Positions 7,501 through 12,316 of a stretch of 12,316 bases of DNA are shown one piece after another. The stretch's first letter is position 1, and every line of letters begins with the position of its first letter. This DNA is from Pedosphaera sp. (lineage in GTDB: Bacteria > Verrucomicrobiota > Verrucomicrobiia > Limisphaerales > UBA9464). Below the pieces are notes generated by a model. It had not been told where the DNA came from. It worked only from the letters and a program-made list of their open reading frames with translations, and did not search any database. The position numbers and the translations under genes are program-made. Where the stretch lies: positions 1 to 12,316 of the forward strand of contig SIAZ01000096.1 in the NCBI GenBank assembly GCA_009695405.1, given 5' to 3'.

Positions 7501-8367
7501 GTGGCGGATACAAATCCACTTCTACATCGAGTCTTTGTGAATCGTGTTTGGGCCCATGTTTTCGGCGTTGGCTTGGTACCTACCGTCGACAACTTCGGGG
7601 CAATGGGTCGAATGCCTTCTCATCCCGAAGTATTAGATGATTTGGTGCTCTCTTTTCGACAGACAGGTGGATCAATCAAACAACTACTTCGCACCTTATG
7701 CCTCAGTGAAACCTTTGCAATGTCCAGTCAACCGAGTGACTCAGACGCTGAGGCACGGGATCCCGAGAATATCTTGCTGCACCGAATGCCGTTACGCCGA
7801 CTCGAAGGAGAAGCCATCCGCGATAGTTTATTGGCGGTTTCAGGCTCCTTGGATTCAATGATGGGCGGGCCTGCTGTGCTCACTTATTTTACCCCATTTA
7901 TGGGGGATCGAATGTGGGTTAGAAATCCGGCCGGCCCTCTGGACGGTGCCGGACGTCGCACAGTGTATCAGGAAACTCGACGTAATTATCTAGCCCCCTT
8001 TCTCACCGCCTTCGATTTGCCTTTGCCTGATACCACCGTAGGACAACGGCATAGTTCTAATGTCCCCGGCCAAGCTTTGGCCCTGATGAATGATCCTTTT
8101 GTTCGGTTGCAGGCGATTGAATGGGCTGAGCAGTTAAGAAAAGCAGGGAGACAATCTTTCGAAGAACGTGCGGATAGTCTCTACATTCGAGCGTTGGGAA
8201 GGCACCCAAGTTCTAGTGAAGTAGTCAAATTACTAACCTTTTTGAGAGCTCATCAGGAAGCTCATCAGACTGAATCGGGATCAGTTGACCTCGAACCGAC
8301 TCGGAAAGCATGGGTAGAAGCGTGTCATCTTATGTTTATGCTCAAGGAGTTTATCTATGTTCCCTGA
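4552..8367 (+). CDS. PSCyt1-PSCyt2(DUF1549)-PSD1(DUF1553) protein with two inserted beta-sandwich domains
   Basis: A 1271-aa exported protein of the Planctomycete cytochrome family. A signal-like segment (LLPVALSSWLGIFTVGFA) ends near residue 45. PSCyt1 follows with a haem c motif CLECH at 71-75 and a possible axial Met126 (AMPKKG). PSCyt2/DUF1549 spans about 195-450, with ERWARHWMDLVRFADSYG (267-284) and a second CxxCH, CARCHNHKFD, at 383-392. Residues about 484-630 and 697-840 are two related beta-sandwich, carbohydrate-binding-like domains. DUF1553/PSD1 fills about 925-1271 (RRELAASLVADTNPLLHRVFVNRVWAHVFG at 976-1005, read in two halves). No ATG precedes the signal peptide; the frame opens at TTG 4552, and GTG 4588 or TTG 4600 are alternatives. 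It overlaps the DUF1501 gene by 11 bases. The biochemical role of the family is not established; a role in electron transfer linked to extracellular carbohydrate breakdown is often suggested. Confidence 0.92.
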   Translation: MQKIESVLTLISVFSTLFKILRELKSPLLPVALSSWLGIFTVGFAANTPGFSSIQIEFFEKRIRPVLVQNCLECHGSEGKPKGDLRLDSRDAVLRGGKSGPAIVVGDPEKSILIQAVRHLHPDLAMPKKGPRLADSVLADLSAWIADGAADPRTGLAISTAEEWQKVFKARLEQWCFQPVKSSPVPNVQNVSWAEMRVDRFILAQLEAAKLKPAPRASSQAWLRRIYFVLSGLPPSPADVLQFLRDPSTEARARTVERLLASPHFGERWARHWMDLVRFADSYGHEQDFTIPHSWRYRDYIVRALNADVPYNQWVTEHVAGDLLDVPRRNPSTGLNESIIGTGFWYLHQATHSPVDPLLDEADRIDNQVDVLSKTFLGLTVACARCHNHKFDAISAQDYYSLTAILRGTRQDIAYLDPDGSLEAKVTILAALHEGKTGEIQSLLNRYIRNKGVQISPFISAALEVIEGLEKNSDRALTQRPNHVFENFENGAHDRWTLSGDAFGPQPNDGIQTNQQSVEGYLGRGLATSSTRGDTPRGALQSRPFRIEYPFIHSLVGGGNSTHKVRFVLRVDGSEVRTASGSNRDSLEPVVWDVKKWIGQEGALEIIDEDTHSWGHIHVDHIVFSDAVENVFLRRPIASVAKERQLDIGRLNRWVSELVKAASDPQHPLQNLRTHSKLAPKPNQVVIPPVKTRPPSDLTFSQYFPSGQAFQQSTNKGNKWRLNGDGIEFFGSRIQHSGLWADGLQGTLRTPSFTLSEENLHLKLAGRQGQVRLIICRYGLREFNPLLFEQTLFEVNTSGDFTWFTLSSDIKRHLGRTAYLEFIDNGDGFLAIDRIVLSQNPKPPMDSIWSQELLATETLTDRADRIEALVNDQLDRWLRNDPGNESLSLASWLSVKGLLDWNQSNSVLTTLREQARKAGETLPPPVRVLAMAEGTPEETRIYVRGDPKQLGSAVVPRFLEALAGPQILRAPQGSGRRELAASLVADTNPLLHRVFVNRVWAHVFGVGLVPTVDNFGAMGRMPSHPEVLDDLVLSFRQTGGSIKQLLRTLCLSETFAMSSQPSDSDAEARDPENILLHRMPLRRLEGEAIRDSLLAVSGSLDSMMGGPAVLTYFTPFMGDRMWVRNPAGPLDGAGRRTVYQETRRNYLAPFLTAFDLPLPDTTVGQRHSSNVPGQALALMNDPFVRLQAIEWAEQLRKAGRQSFEERADSLYIRALGRHPSSSEVVKLLTFLRAHQEAHQTESGSVDLEPTRKAWVEACHLMFMLKEFIYVP

Positions 8368-9796
8368 TTCAAAAATTGGAATGAGGGGAGCCTTCTTTGG
8401 AAGTAAAGTCCCTTTAACTCGGCGTCAAATGTTGCGGGAGAGCGCCTTGGGCTTTGGGTCAGTGGCTTTAGCCTCCCTCTTAGCCGAACCCGCCCATGGC
8501 GCGCTAACCCACACAGCGATGCCCCATCGACGGCCGCGCGCGCGAAGTGTGATTTTCCTCTACATGGACGGTGGGGTTTCTCAAGTGGATACCTTCGATC
8601 CGAAGCCTCGTTTGAAAGCGGACGACGGAAAAGCATTTGGATTAAAGACTGAACCGACTCAATTCGAACAGAATGGAGCTGTCCTTGGGAGCCCGTGGGC
8701 CTTTCGAGCTCGAGGCCAAAGTGGGCTACCTGTCAGTGAATTGTTTCCACTCACCGGCGGTTGCGCGGATGATCTGTGTGTGATTCGGTCAATGGTGTCG
8801 GCGTTTTCCGAACACAATGCTGCTAATTATTTTTTCCATTCTGGCTCGGGTATGGCCGGTCGACCATCAATGGGCGCTTGGGCGACCTACGGTTTAGGGT
8901 CAATCGCTTCGAACCTCCCAGGCTATGTGGTCTTGGATGGTGGACTCATTCCATCGGGCGGTGTCGATTGCTTTTCAGCCGGATTTCTTCCTGCCATACA
9001 CCAAGCCTCGCTCCTTCGTAATCAACTGCCTGCGCTGGCTAATATCGAACCCTTAGAATCCTCCCTCTCTCTTCAACGCTTAAAGCTCAAGACCTTGCGA
9101 GGATTGGATGAAGGAGGCCTTCAGGGCTTGGGGCGGCACGATGCTTTAGAGTCGGCCATAGCCAATCAAGAGCTTGCCGCTCGAATGCAGATGGCGGTCC
9201 CCGAAGCGACCGATATCGGTGGTGAATCGCTTGTCACGCGACGCCTCTACGGTCTGGAAGCCTCGTTCGAGCACACCCGTTCGTATGGGCGCCAATGTTT
9301 GGTGGCTCGGCGCTTGGTGGAGCGTGGGGTTCGGTTTATCGAATTAACCTGCCCTAGAGCTCACGGCAATAGTCGGTGGGATGCTCACGGCGATTTACGA
9401 AATAATCATTCGCTGAATGCTCAAGCGATTGATCAACCGATTGCCGGTCTTTTAACTGATCTCAAAGCTCGAGGATTGCTCGACGAGACATTAGTTTTAT
9501 GGTCTGGGGAATTCGGGCGAACTCCATTTGCTCAGGGACGCGATGGGCGAGATCATAACCCCTTTGGATTCACTCTTTGGATGGCAGGAGGCGGAGTCCG
9601 GGGTGGAATGGCCTATGGCTCCACCGATGAGTTCGGCTACAAGGCTGTGGAAAACCGTGTCGAGATCCACGATTTGCACGCCACACTGTTGCATCTGCTG
9701 GGGTTGGATCATGAACGATTGACCTATAGATTCGGTGGACGGGATTATCGATTGACCGATGTCCATGGAAATAGAGTGAGTGCAATCTTAGCTTAA
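8357..9796 (+). CDS. Tat-exported DUF1501 family protein
   Basis: A 479-aa protein of the DUF1501 family, related in fold to sulfatases and alkaline phosphatases. The N-terminus has a twin-arginine signal, LTRRQMLRESALGFG (20-34), a hydrophobic run and a likely cut near AHGA (47-50). The core carries VIFLYMDGGVSQVDTFDPKP (65-84). About 333-351 comes a His/Asp-rich segment (CPRAHGNSRWDAHGDLRNNH), and near 378-402 TLVLWSGEFGRTPFAQGRDG followed by RDHNP, both probable metal or substrate sites. The length is typical. The ATG lies inside the previous gene, with AAGGAG at 8344-8349 seven bases upstream, the best Shine-Dalgarno sequence in the window. Translation is therefore coupled to the PSCyt/PSD1 protein, the usual neighbour of this family. 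Together they probably form a functional pair outside the cytoplasmic membrane; the reaction is unknown. Confidence 0.93.
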   Translation: MFPDSKIGMRGAFFGSKVPLTRRQMLRESALGFGSVALASLLAEPAHGALTHTAMPHRRPRARSVIFLYMDGGVSQVDTFDPKPRLKADDGKAFGLKTEPTQFEQNGAVLGSPWAFRARGQSGLPVSELFPLTGGCADDLCVIRSMVSAFSEHNAANYFFHSGSGMAGRPSMGAWATYGLGSIASNLPGYVVLDGGLIPSGGVDCFSAGFLPAIHQASLLRNQLPALANIEPLESSLSLQRLKLKTLRGLDEGGLQGLGRHDALESAIANQELAARMQMAVPEATDIGGESLVTRRLYGLEASFEHTRSYGRQCLVARRLVERGVRFIELTCPRAHGNSRWDAHGDLRNNHSLNAQAIDQPIAGLLTDLKARGLLDETLVLWSGEFGRTPFAQGRDGRDHNPFGFTLWMAGGGVRGGMAYGSTDEFGYKAVENRVEIHDLHATLLHLLGLDHERLTYRFGGRDYRLTDVHGNRVSAILA

Positions 9797-9804
9797 GATT
9801 TTTT
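9784..9804 (+). terminator. Weak intrinsic-terminator-like hairpin over the DUF1501 stop codon
   Basis: AATCTTA (9784-9790) and TAAGATT (9794-9800) form a perfect 7-bp stem with loop GCT, followed by T residues up to 9804. The TAA stop codon (9794-9796) lies in the right arm. The stem has only one G-C pair, so it is unstable, but its position at the end of a two-gene operon fits termination. Confidence 0.35.
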
Positions 9805-9898
9805 GAACTAGACAGATCTTTAACTCGAACCGTTAAAAACAACTGCCTCTTTGCTCGATTATGCGGGAAAGTTTGGGATCGGGCCTACGGTTGATTCC

Positions 9899-9921
9899 AG
9901 CTTGTGATAGGGTCACAAGCT
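9899..9921. promoter_or_regulatory. Perfect 9-bp inverted repeat upstream of the IF-1-like gene
   Basis: AGCTTGTGA (9899-9907) and TCACAAGCT (9913-9921) are exact reverse complements around TAGGG. The element ends 37 bases before the ATG at 9959. It has no T-tract behind it, so an operator or a structured 5' leader is more likely than a terminator. TTGTGA/TCACAA half-sites recall CRP/FNR-type operators, but the spacing has not been matched to a known consensus. Confidence 0.5.
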
Positions 9922-9958
9922 ACTAATTTCCAGTGCGCTTTCACCTTTAATCCTTTTT

Positions 9959-10222
9959 ATGATTTTCGACGACATGATCCGTGTTCCTGGCGACATCATC
10001 GCCACCTTGGGAGATGCCGCCTTTCGGGTGCGTCTTTCCAATGGATACGTCCTTATTGCCCATGTGACTAAACGGCTTAAAAACGATCTTGGACCCTTGG
10101 CTGTTGGTGAGTCTGTGCAACTGGAATTGTCTCCTTTCGACCTTAGTCGAGGGCGTATTATAGGTCGCACGACCACCGACTTGACCCTAATCCTCGCCAC
10201 AACTGATAAAATTGATCGCTGA
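9959..10222 (+). CDS. infA: Translation initiation factor IF-1-like protein, diverged
   Basis: An 87-aa OB-fold protein closely patterned on IF-1, which binds the 30S A site during translation initiation in the cytoplasm. Residues 8-69 follow the family order: IRVPGDIIATLGDAAFRVRLSNGYVLIAHV, then a changed loop, then VGESVQLELSPFDLSRGRIIGR (read in shorter pieces, these match FRVELENG, AHISGK and ELSPYDLSRGRI of ordinary IF-1). The stretch that normally reads GKMRKNYIRI is KRLKNDLGPL here. A C-terminal tail of about 17 residues (TTTDLTLILATTDKIDR) is longer than usual; typical IF-1 has 70-74 residues. ATG 9959 is used; ATG 9974 is an alternative nearer to the usual length. There is no Shine-Dalgarno sequence. 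It stands apart from ribosomal protein genes, so it may be a paralogue rather than the main infA. Confidence 0.8.
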   Translation: MIFDDMIRVPGDIIATLGDAAFRVRLSNGYVLIAHVTKRLKNDLGPLAVGESVQLELSPFDLSRGRIIGRTTTDLTLILATTDKIDR

Positions 10223-10248
10223 TTTAAATCCCAGCGCCAACTGGCTTT

Positions 10249-10264
10249 TCAAGGCCTACCTTGA
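10249..10264 (+). terminator. Small hairpin between IF-1-like and ABM-like genes
   Basis: TCAAGG (10249-10254) and CCTTGA (10259-10264) pair around CCTA, followed by the pyrimidine-rich TTCTCTTT. It lies 26 bases after the IF-1-like stop codon. It may be a weak terminator; the stem is short and the T-tract is interrupted. Confidence 0.3.
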
Positions 10265-10287
10265 TTCTCTTTAAGACCCACCTTTCT

Positions 10288-10650
10288 ATGAGCCTTCCGA
10301 CTAATCTCGTCACAATTCATCCCTACTTTAAAGCACATGCTGGCAAAGGGCCTGAAGTAGAGTCCCTCCTCAAAAAGTTTGTCGCCAAAACCCGCGGTGA
10401 ACCCCTCTGTCTTTTCTATGAATTTAGCCTCTTCGAAGACGCTGTTTTTTGTCGTGAAGGCTACGCAGGAGCTGCTGGAGTCTTGCATCATCTCAGTAAC
10501 GTCGGAGTTATCCTTGATGAAATGCTAACTGTTTCTGATTTAACCCGCTTGGAATTTCATGGTCCCAAGGAGGAAATTGATTTACTTCGCGGCCCTCTCG
10601 GGCACTTGAACCCAGCTTGGTTTGTTCTTCATTGCGGGCTTTCTCATTGA
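10288..10650 (+). CDS. Antibiotic biosynthesis monooxygenase (ABM)-like, dimeric alpha-beta barrel protein
   Basis: A 120-aa protein with the pattern of the ABM/dimeric alpha-beta barrel fold. It opens with a first strand NLVTIHPYFKAHAGKG and a helix PEVESLLKKFVAKTRGEPLC (read in two parts). A second strand LFYEFSLFEDAVFCREGYAGAAGVLHHLSNVG (also in two parts) is followed by a helix ILDEMLTVSD and a strand LTRLEFHGPKEEIDLLR. The central CLFYEFS...FCREGYAGAAGVLHH arrangement corresponds to the usual YEW/HEPxxxxFxxxExYxDxxAxxxH layout. The frame is open from TTG 10261, but ATG 10288 gives the natural fold start. It has no Shine-Dalgarno sequence; pyrimidines (CACCTTTCT) precede the ATG. Substrate unknown; many members are small detoxifying oxygenases or have lost catalysis. 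Confidence 0.7.
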   Translation: MSLPTNLVTIHPYFKAHAGKGPEVESLLKKFVAKTRGEPLCLFYEFSLFEDAVFCREGYAGAAGVLHHLSNVGVILDEMLTVSDLTRLEFHGPKEEIDLLRGPLGHLNPAWFVLHCGLSH

Positions 10651-10703
10651 AAGGTTCCGTAGGTCATCTCCTGTTCAGTCAACTAGGATCAGTCCTCAGA
10701 ATT

Positions 10704-10880
10704 TTGAGGGTAAATCTCCGGAATCAGGTGAGACTTCAAATCCCTGAATTTTATAAGGAACAACAGCAGATTCTGGTCTACTACGGCTTCGAAATCATCG
10801 AGATCGTCCCTGACGATATCCAGTCAGCTATCTATGAGTTACTGCTGGGCGCCATTTCCAAGGCCGGTGAAAACACCTAG
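10704..10880 (+). CDS. Short ORF of unknown function, possibly a remnant
   Basis: The open frame runs from TTG 10617 (inside the preceding gene) to a TAG at 10880. I give TTG 10704 as the start because the part after it looks protein-like: RLQIPEFYKEQQQILVYYGF followed by EIIEIVPDDIQSAIYELLLG, an amphipathic, acidic sequence. GTG 10728 is an alternative start. None has a good Shine-Dalgarno sequence. I recognise no family. It may be a small real protein or the surviving end of a decayed gene, since about 1 kb without clear genes follows. Confidence 0.3.
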   Translation: MRVNLRNQVRLQIPEFYKEQQQILVYYGFEIIEIVPDDIQSAIYELLLGAISKAGENT

Positions 10881-11001
10881 GACATCTTGGCCTAACGGTT
10901 GGGCACACTTTAGTTAAGGGCAGTCAATATTGATCAAATCAAGTTGCTCTATTGGGAGGATTTGGAACGGATTCTCGGCTCAAGAGTGAGGTATCCAACC
11001 C

Positions 11002-11036
11002 GCCAACGGCAAAAGCTCCAGGCATTGGCCGTTGGC
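11002..11036. repeat. Perfect 9-bp inverted repeat
   Basis: GCCAACGGC (11002-11010) and GCCGTTGGC (11028-11036) are exact reverse complements with a 17-base loop. The stem is GC-rich and would be stable in RNA. There is no T-tract on the plus side. Its role is unknown. Confidence 0.5.
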
Positions 11037-11120
11037 CCCGTTTTCGCCTCGCGCACCGTTCGGCGATAGGCCTAAAAGCTCGGATTGGTGCCGGAGCAAT
11101 CTTCTAACGAGGTCTCCCGA

Positions 11121-11138
11121 AGTTCAGGGTTTTGAACT
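11121..11138. repeat. Small 6-bp hairpin
   Basis: AGTTCA (11121-11126) and TGAACT (11133-11138) pair around GGGTTT. It is short enough to be chance, but it is one of several inverted repeats clustered in this gene-poor stretch. Confidence 0.3.
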
Positions 11139-11415
11139 CTCACTTGATTTTCGGTTTTGCCCCACGTTTTCTGAGATCTGAATTTTGGCGACCAATAAGG
11201 GTGAACGGTAAAACGCAATCTCGCTTATAAATTTTTAGAGCCAAAGGCCCAAGTGAAAGACGCCGGAGTTGAGCAAGAGCTCTTTCGGCACGCCGGTTTA
11301 AACCGTGAAAAGAAGAAGAGCTGTTCCCACCGGTTCCCTGAACCCATGTCGTTGTTCAGATGAATCAGCCCTGAGGAGAGAGGCATAAAACCGAATTCTG
11401 GGCTCGGCAAATCAA

Positions 11416-11676
11416 TCAGACACCTGAAAATTCATTGAGAAAAGCTGACACCCCTTCTGCGAATAACCGAAGCCCTTCGACAACAGCGTAGCCGAACGAG
11501 TATTGACTGCGACGACTTGGAATCGAAAAATCTCGCTGAGAGACAAAGCAGCCAAAGAAGCGAAGATGGGAGATGTTTAAAGGAGCGTGATCGAGACTTG
11601 TCGTATCGATAAAGTGAACCCGTTTGAGTGTACCTAATGACGCTCGAGCGTAACGCTGGGTTGGTAAAACTGGCAC
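11416..11676 (-). pseudogene. Minus-strand ORF of unknown origin, possible gene remnant
   Basis: An 86-codon open stretch from GTG 11676 to TGA 11416. The translation has a protein-like middle, LKRVHFIDTTSLDHAPLNIS, then FFGCFVSQRDFSIPSRRSQY and SFGYAVVEGLRLFAEGVSAF. The order IDTTSLD, R/K-rich turn and FGY...L faintly recalls the first-aspartate region of DDE transposases, but I cannot place it in a family. It has no Shine-Dalgarno sequence. A further minus-strand open stretch without any recognisable feature (11225-11410) follows directly. It could be a small real gene, a remnant or a chance ORF. Confidence 0.25.
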
Positions 11677-11784
11677 CAGAAATGTGGATCCCTGAAATTA
11701 TTCGAAGGCCCGAGGCATCTGAGGCGTGACCTTCTGCCCAGCGGCCTTCAAGTCCCCTCTTTATTTTGTTACCGCCCCGAAAAG

Positions 11785-11895
11785 TTAGAGCTTACCCACG
11801 TTTGCCGAAGCGACGCAATCTTCAGGCGTCATTTCACATCCTGCGAATTGAGCCGCTACCCGCGTCAGGTCCAAATAGCCCAGCTTATTTGACAT
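11785..11895 (-). CDS. 36-codon ORF next to the ISL3 end, possibly a gene start cut off by decay
   Basis: It reads from ATG 11895 to TAA 11785. The peptide begins MSNKLGYLDLTRVAAQFAGC and ends in MTPEDCVASANVGKL, with a normal amino-acid mix. The ATG lies 27 bases from the proposed ISL3 boundary, preceded on its strand by a T-rich run and TTAAAATT. It is too short to identify. It may be the N-terminus of a broken gene whose remains continue on the minus strand towards 11416. Confidence 0.22.
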   Translation of the reverse strand: MSNKLGYLDLTRVAAQFAGCEMTPEDCVASANVGKL

Positions 11896-11922
11896 AATTT
11901 TAACTAAAAAAGGGAGAAACCC

Positions 11923-12316
11923 GGTTCCTCGCTACTTTCAGTGGGTCAGTAGCACGGTAGGGTGAGTTTTCCGGCGACGAAGTAGAGCATGGTAGTTATA
12001 TATTCGATCGACCGATACCCGCGGGCCTTGCGCTTCACAGCTGAGAACAGGCTGTTGAGCCCCTCCATGAAGGCTGTCGTCAGACCTTGAGTCCAATGGG
12101 CCAATATTCCTTCCAAGTGCCCATCGACCATGCGGGCGGCACGGGCCATCGGTTCAAGCAGTTCCCCGGTCTGCTCCCTCATCGCCTGGACCCACGCACA
12201 CCAGTTCCCAAAAAGCTTTCTGGCCTCTCCGGCGTCCTTCCATTCGTAGATGCCTTGAAGCACCAACCGCAATTCGTAGGCCATGCCAGTCACACACCGC
12301 TCCAGGGCCATCGACT
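11923..12316. mobile_element. ISL3-family insertion sequence, right end (partial)
   Basis: The element enters the window from the right. Its outer end is placed at about 11923, where GGTTCCTCGCTACTTTCAGT starts. This GG-beginning stretch has the character of an ISL3 terminal inverted repeat and lies directly beside the transposase stop codon. ISL3 elements usually make 8-bp target duplications, so AGAAACCC (11915-11922) should recur beyond the other end. That end is outside the window, so the boundary is an estimate. Confidence 0.65.
11946..12316 (-). CDS. ISL3-family transposase, C-terminal part (cut by window edge)
   Basis: The last ~122 residues of a DDE transposase of the ISL3 family, which cuts and joins the element's ends. 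The visible part has AYELRLVLQGIYEW, then a helical stretch ending HLEGILAHWTQGLTTAFMEG. Next is the family signature EGLNSLFSAVKRKARGYRS, whose Glu is the likely third catalytic acid of the DDE triad, and the final YITTMLYFVAGKLTLPCY. The frame stays open to the window edge, so the start and the two catalytic Asp residues are outside. The in-frame ATG at 12311 is internal. The stop is TGA at 11946-11948. What is visible is not frameshifted. Confidence 0.9.
   Translation of the reverse strand, partial: SMALERCVTGMAYELRLVLQGIYEWKDAGEARKLFGNWCAWVQAMREQTGELLEPMARAARMVDGHLEGILAHWTQGLTTAFMEGLNSLFSAVKRKARGYRSIEYITTMLYFVAGKLTLPCY

Larger units (their letters stand above)
10881..11922. other. About 1 kb without a convincing gene, bordering an IS element
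   Basis: No ORF here shows a recognisable family, and plus-strand frames are broken by frequent stops. It contains an inverted repeat at 11002-11036, a small hairpin at 11121-11138, a 12-base palindrome CGGTTTAAACCG at 11294-11305, and minus-strand open stretches at 11225-11410, 11416-11676 and 11785-11895. I see no tRNA-like cloverleaf. The pattern fits decayed minus-strand genes or an old mobile element, but this is an inference. Confidence 0.4.

Noticed and set aside
8355..8636. Minus-strand 93-codon ORF at the PSCyt/DUF1501 junction
   Set aside because: It overlaps the Tat signal and core of DUF1501 on the other strand, and its Arg-rich translation is a shadow.
11225..11410. Minus-strand 61-codon ORF with a TTG start
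   Set aside because: Its translation is low in conserved character and it has no ribosome-binding site; it is mentioned only as part of the gene-poor region.
10881..11922. Possible tRNA, CRISPR array or toxin-antitoxin pair in the gene-poor region
   Set aside because: No cloverleaf, no regularly spaced repeats and no recognisable small toxin or antitoxin were seen by eye.

Overview
The window looks like a chromosomal piece of a Verrucomicrobiota (PVC-superphylum) bacterium, roughly half GC. The strongest taxonomic signals are a large Planctomycete-type protein (PSCyt1 c-type haem domain, DUF1549/PSCyt2, DUF1553/PSD1) followed by its usual partner, a Tat-exported DUF1501 protein. A divergent signal peptidase I with a GDNRSM box fits as well. 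The phylum call is an inference from gene content; no rRNA or tRNA gene was seen.

Layout. 1-245: GC-rich sequence with hairpins and repeated GGTCCA blocks, probably the outer end of an IS21-like insertion sequence. 387-1429: signal peptidase I and an NTF2/SnoaL-like membrane-anchored protein, coupled by an ATGA overlap. 1458-2108: a cytoplasmic sulfite-oxidase-like molybdopterin oxidoreductase. 2187-3200: an exported metallo-beta-lactamase-fold hydrolase. 3262-4440: a lipoprotein ligand-binding protein of the LivJ type. 4552-9796: the PSCyt/PSD1 giant protein (1271 aa) and DUF1501 protein, overlapping by 11 bases and ending at a weak terminator-like hairpin. 9959-10222: a diverged translation initiation factor IF-1. 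10288-10650: an ABM-like (dimeric alpha-beta barrel) protein. 10704-10880: a doubtful short ORF. 10881-11922: about 1 kb without a convincing gene, with hairpins and minus-strand ORF fragments. 11923-12316: the end of an ISL3-family element, with the C-terminal part of its transposase on the minus strand.

All confident chromosomal genes run on the plus strand. Most are cell-envelope or exported proteins: signal peptidase, NTF2-like membrane protein, MBL hydrolase, binding lipoprotein, and the PSCyt/DUF1501 pair. Few starts have a Shine-Dalgarno sequence; the clear exceptions are the DUF1501 start and the proposed MBL start. Different IS families at the two edges suggest that the window may be a whole contig broken at IS repeats, rather than a mobile unit. 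I found no CRISPR array, defence system or phage module. The most unusual items are the two inserted beta-sandwich domains in the PSCyt protein, the diverged IF-1 with a palindrome in its leader, and the eroded region beside the ISL3 element.
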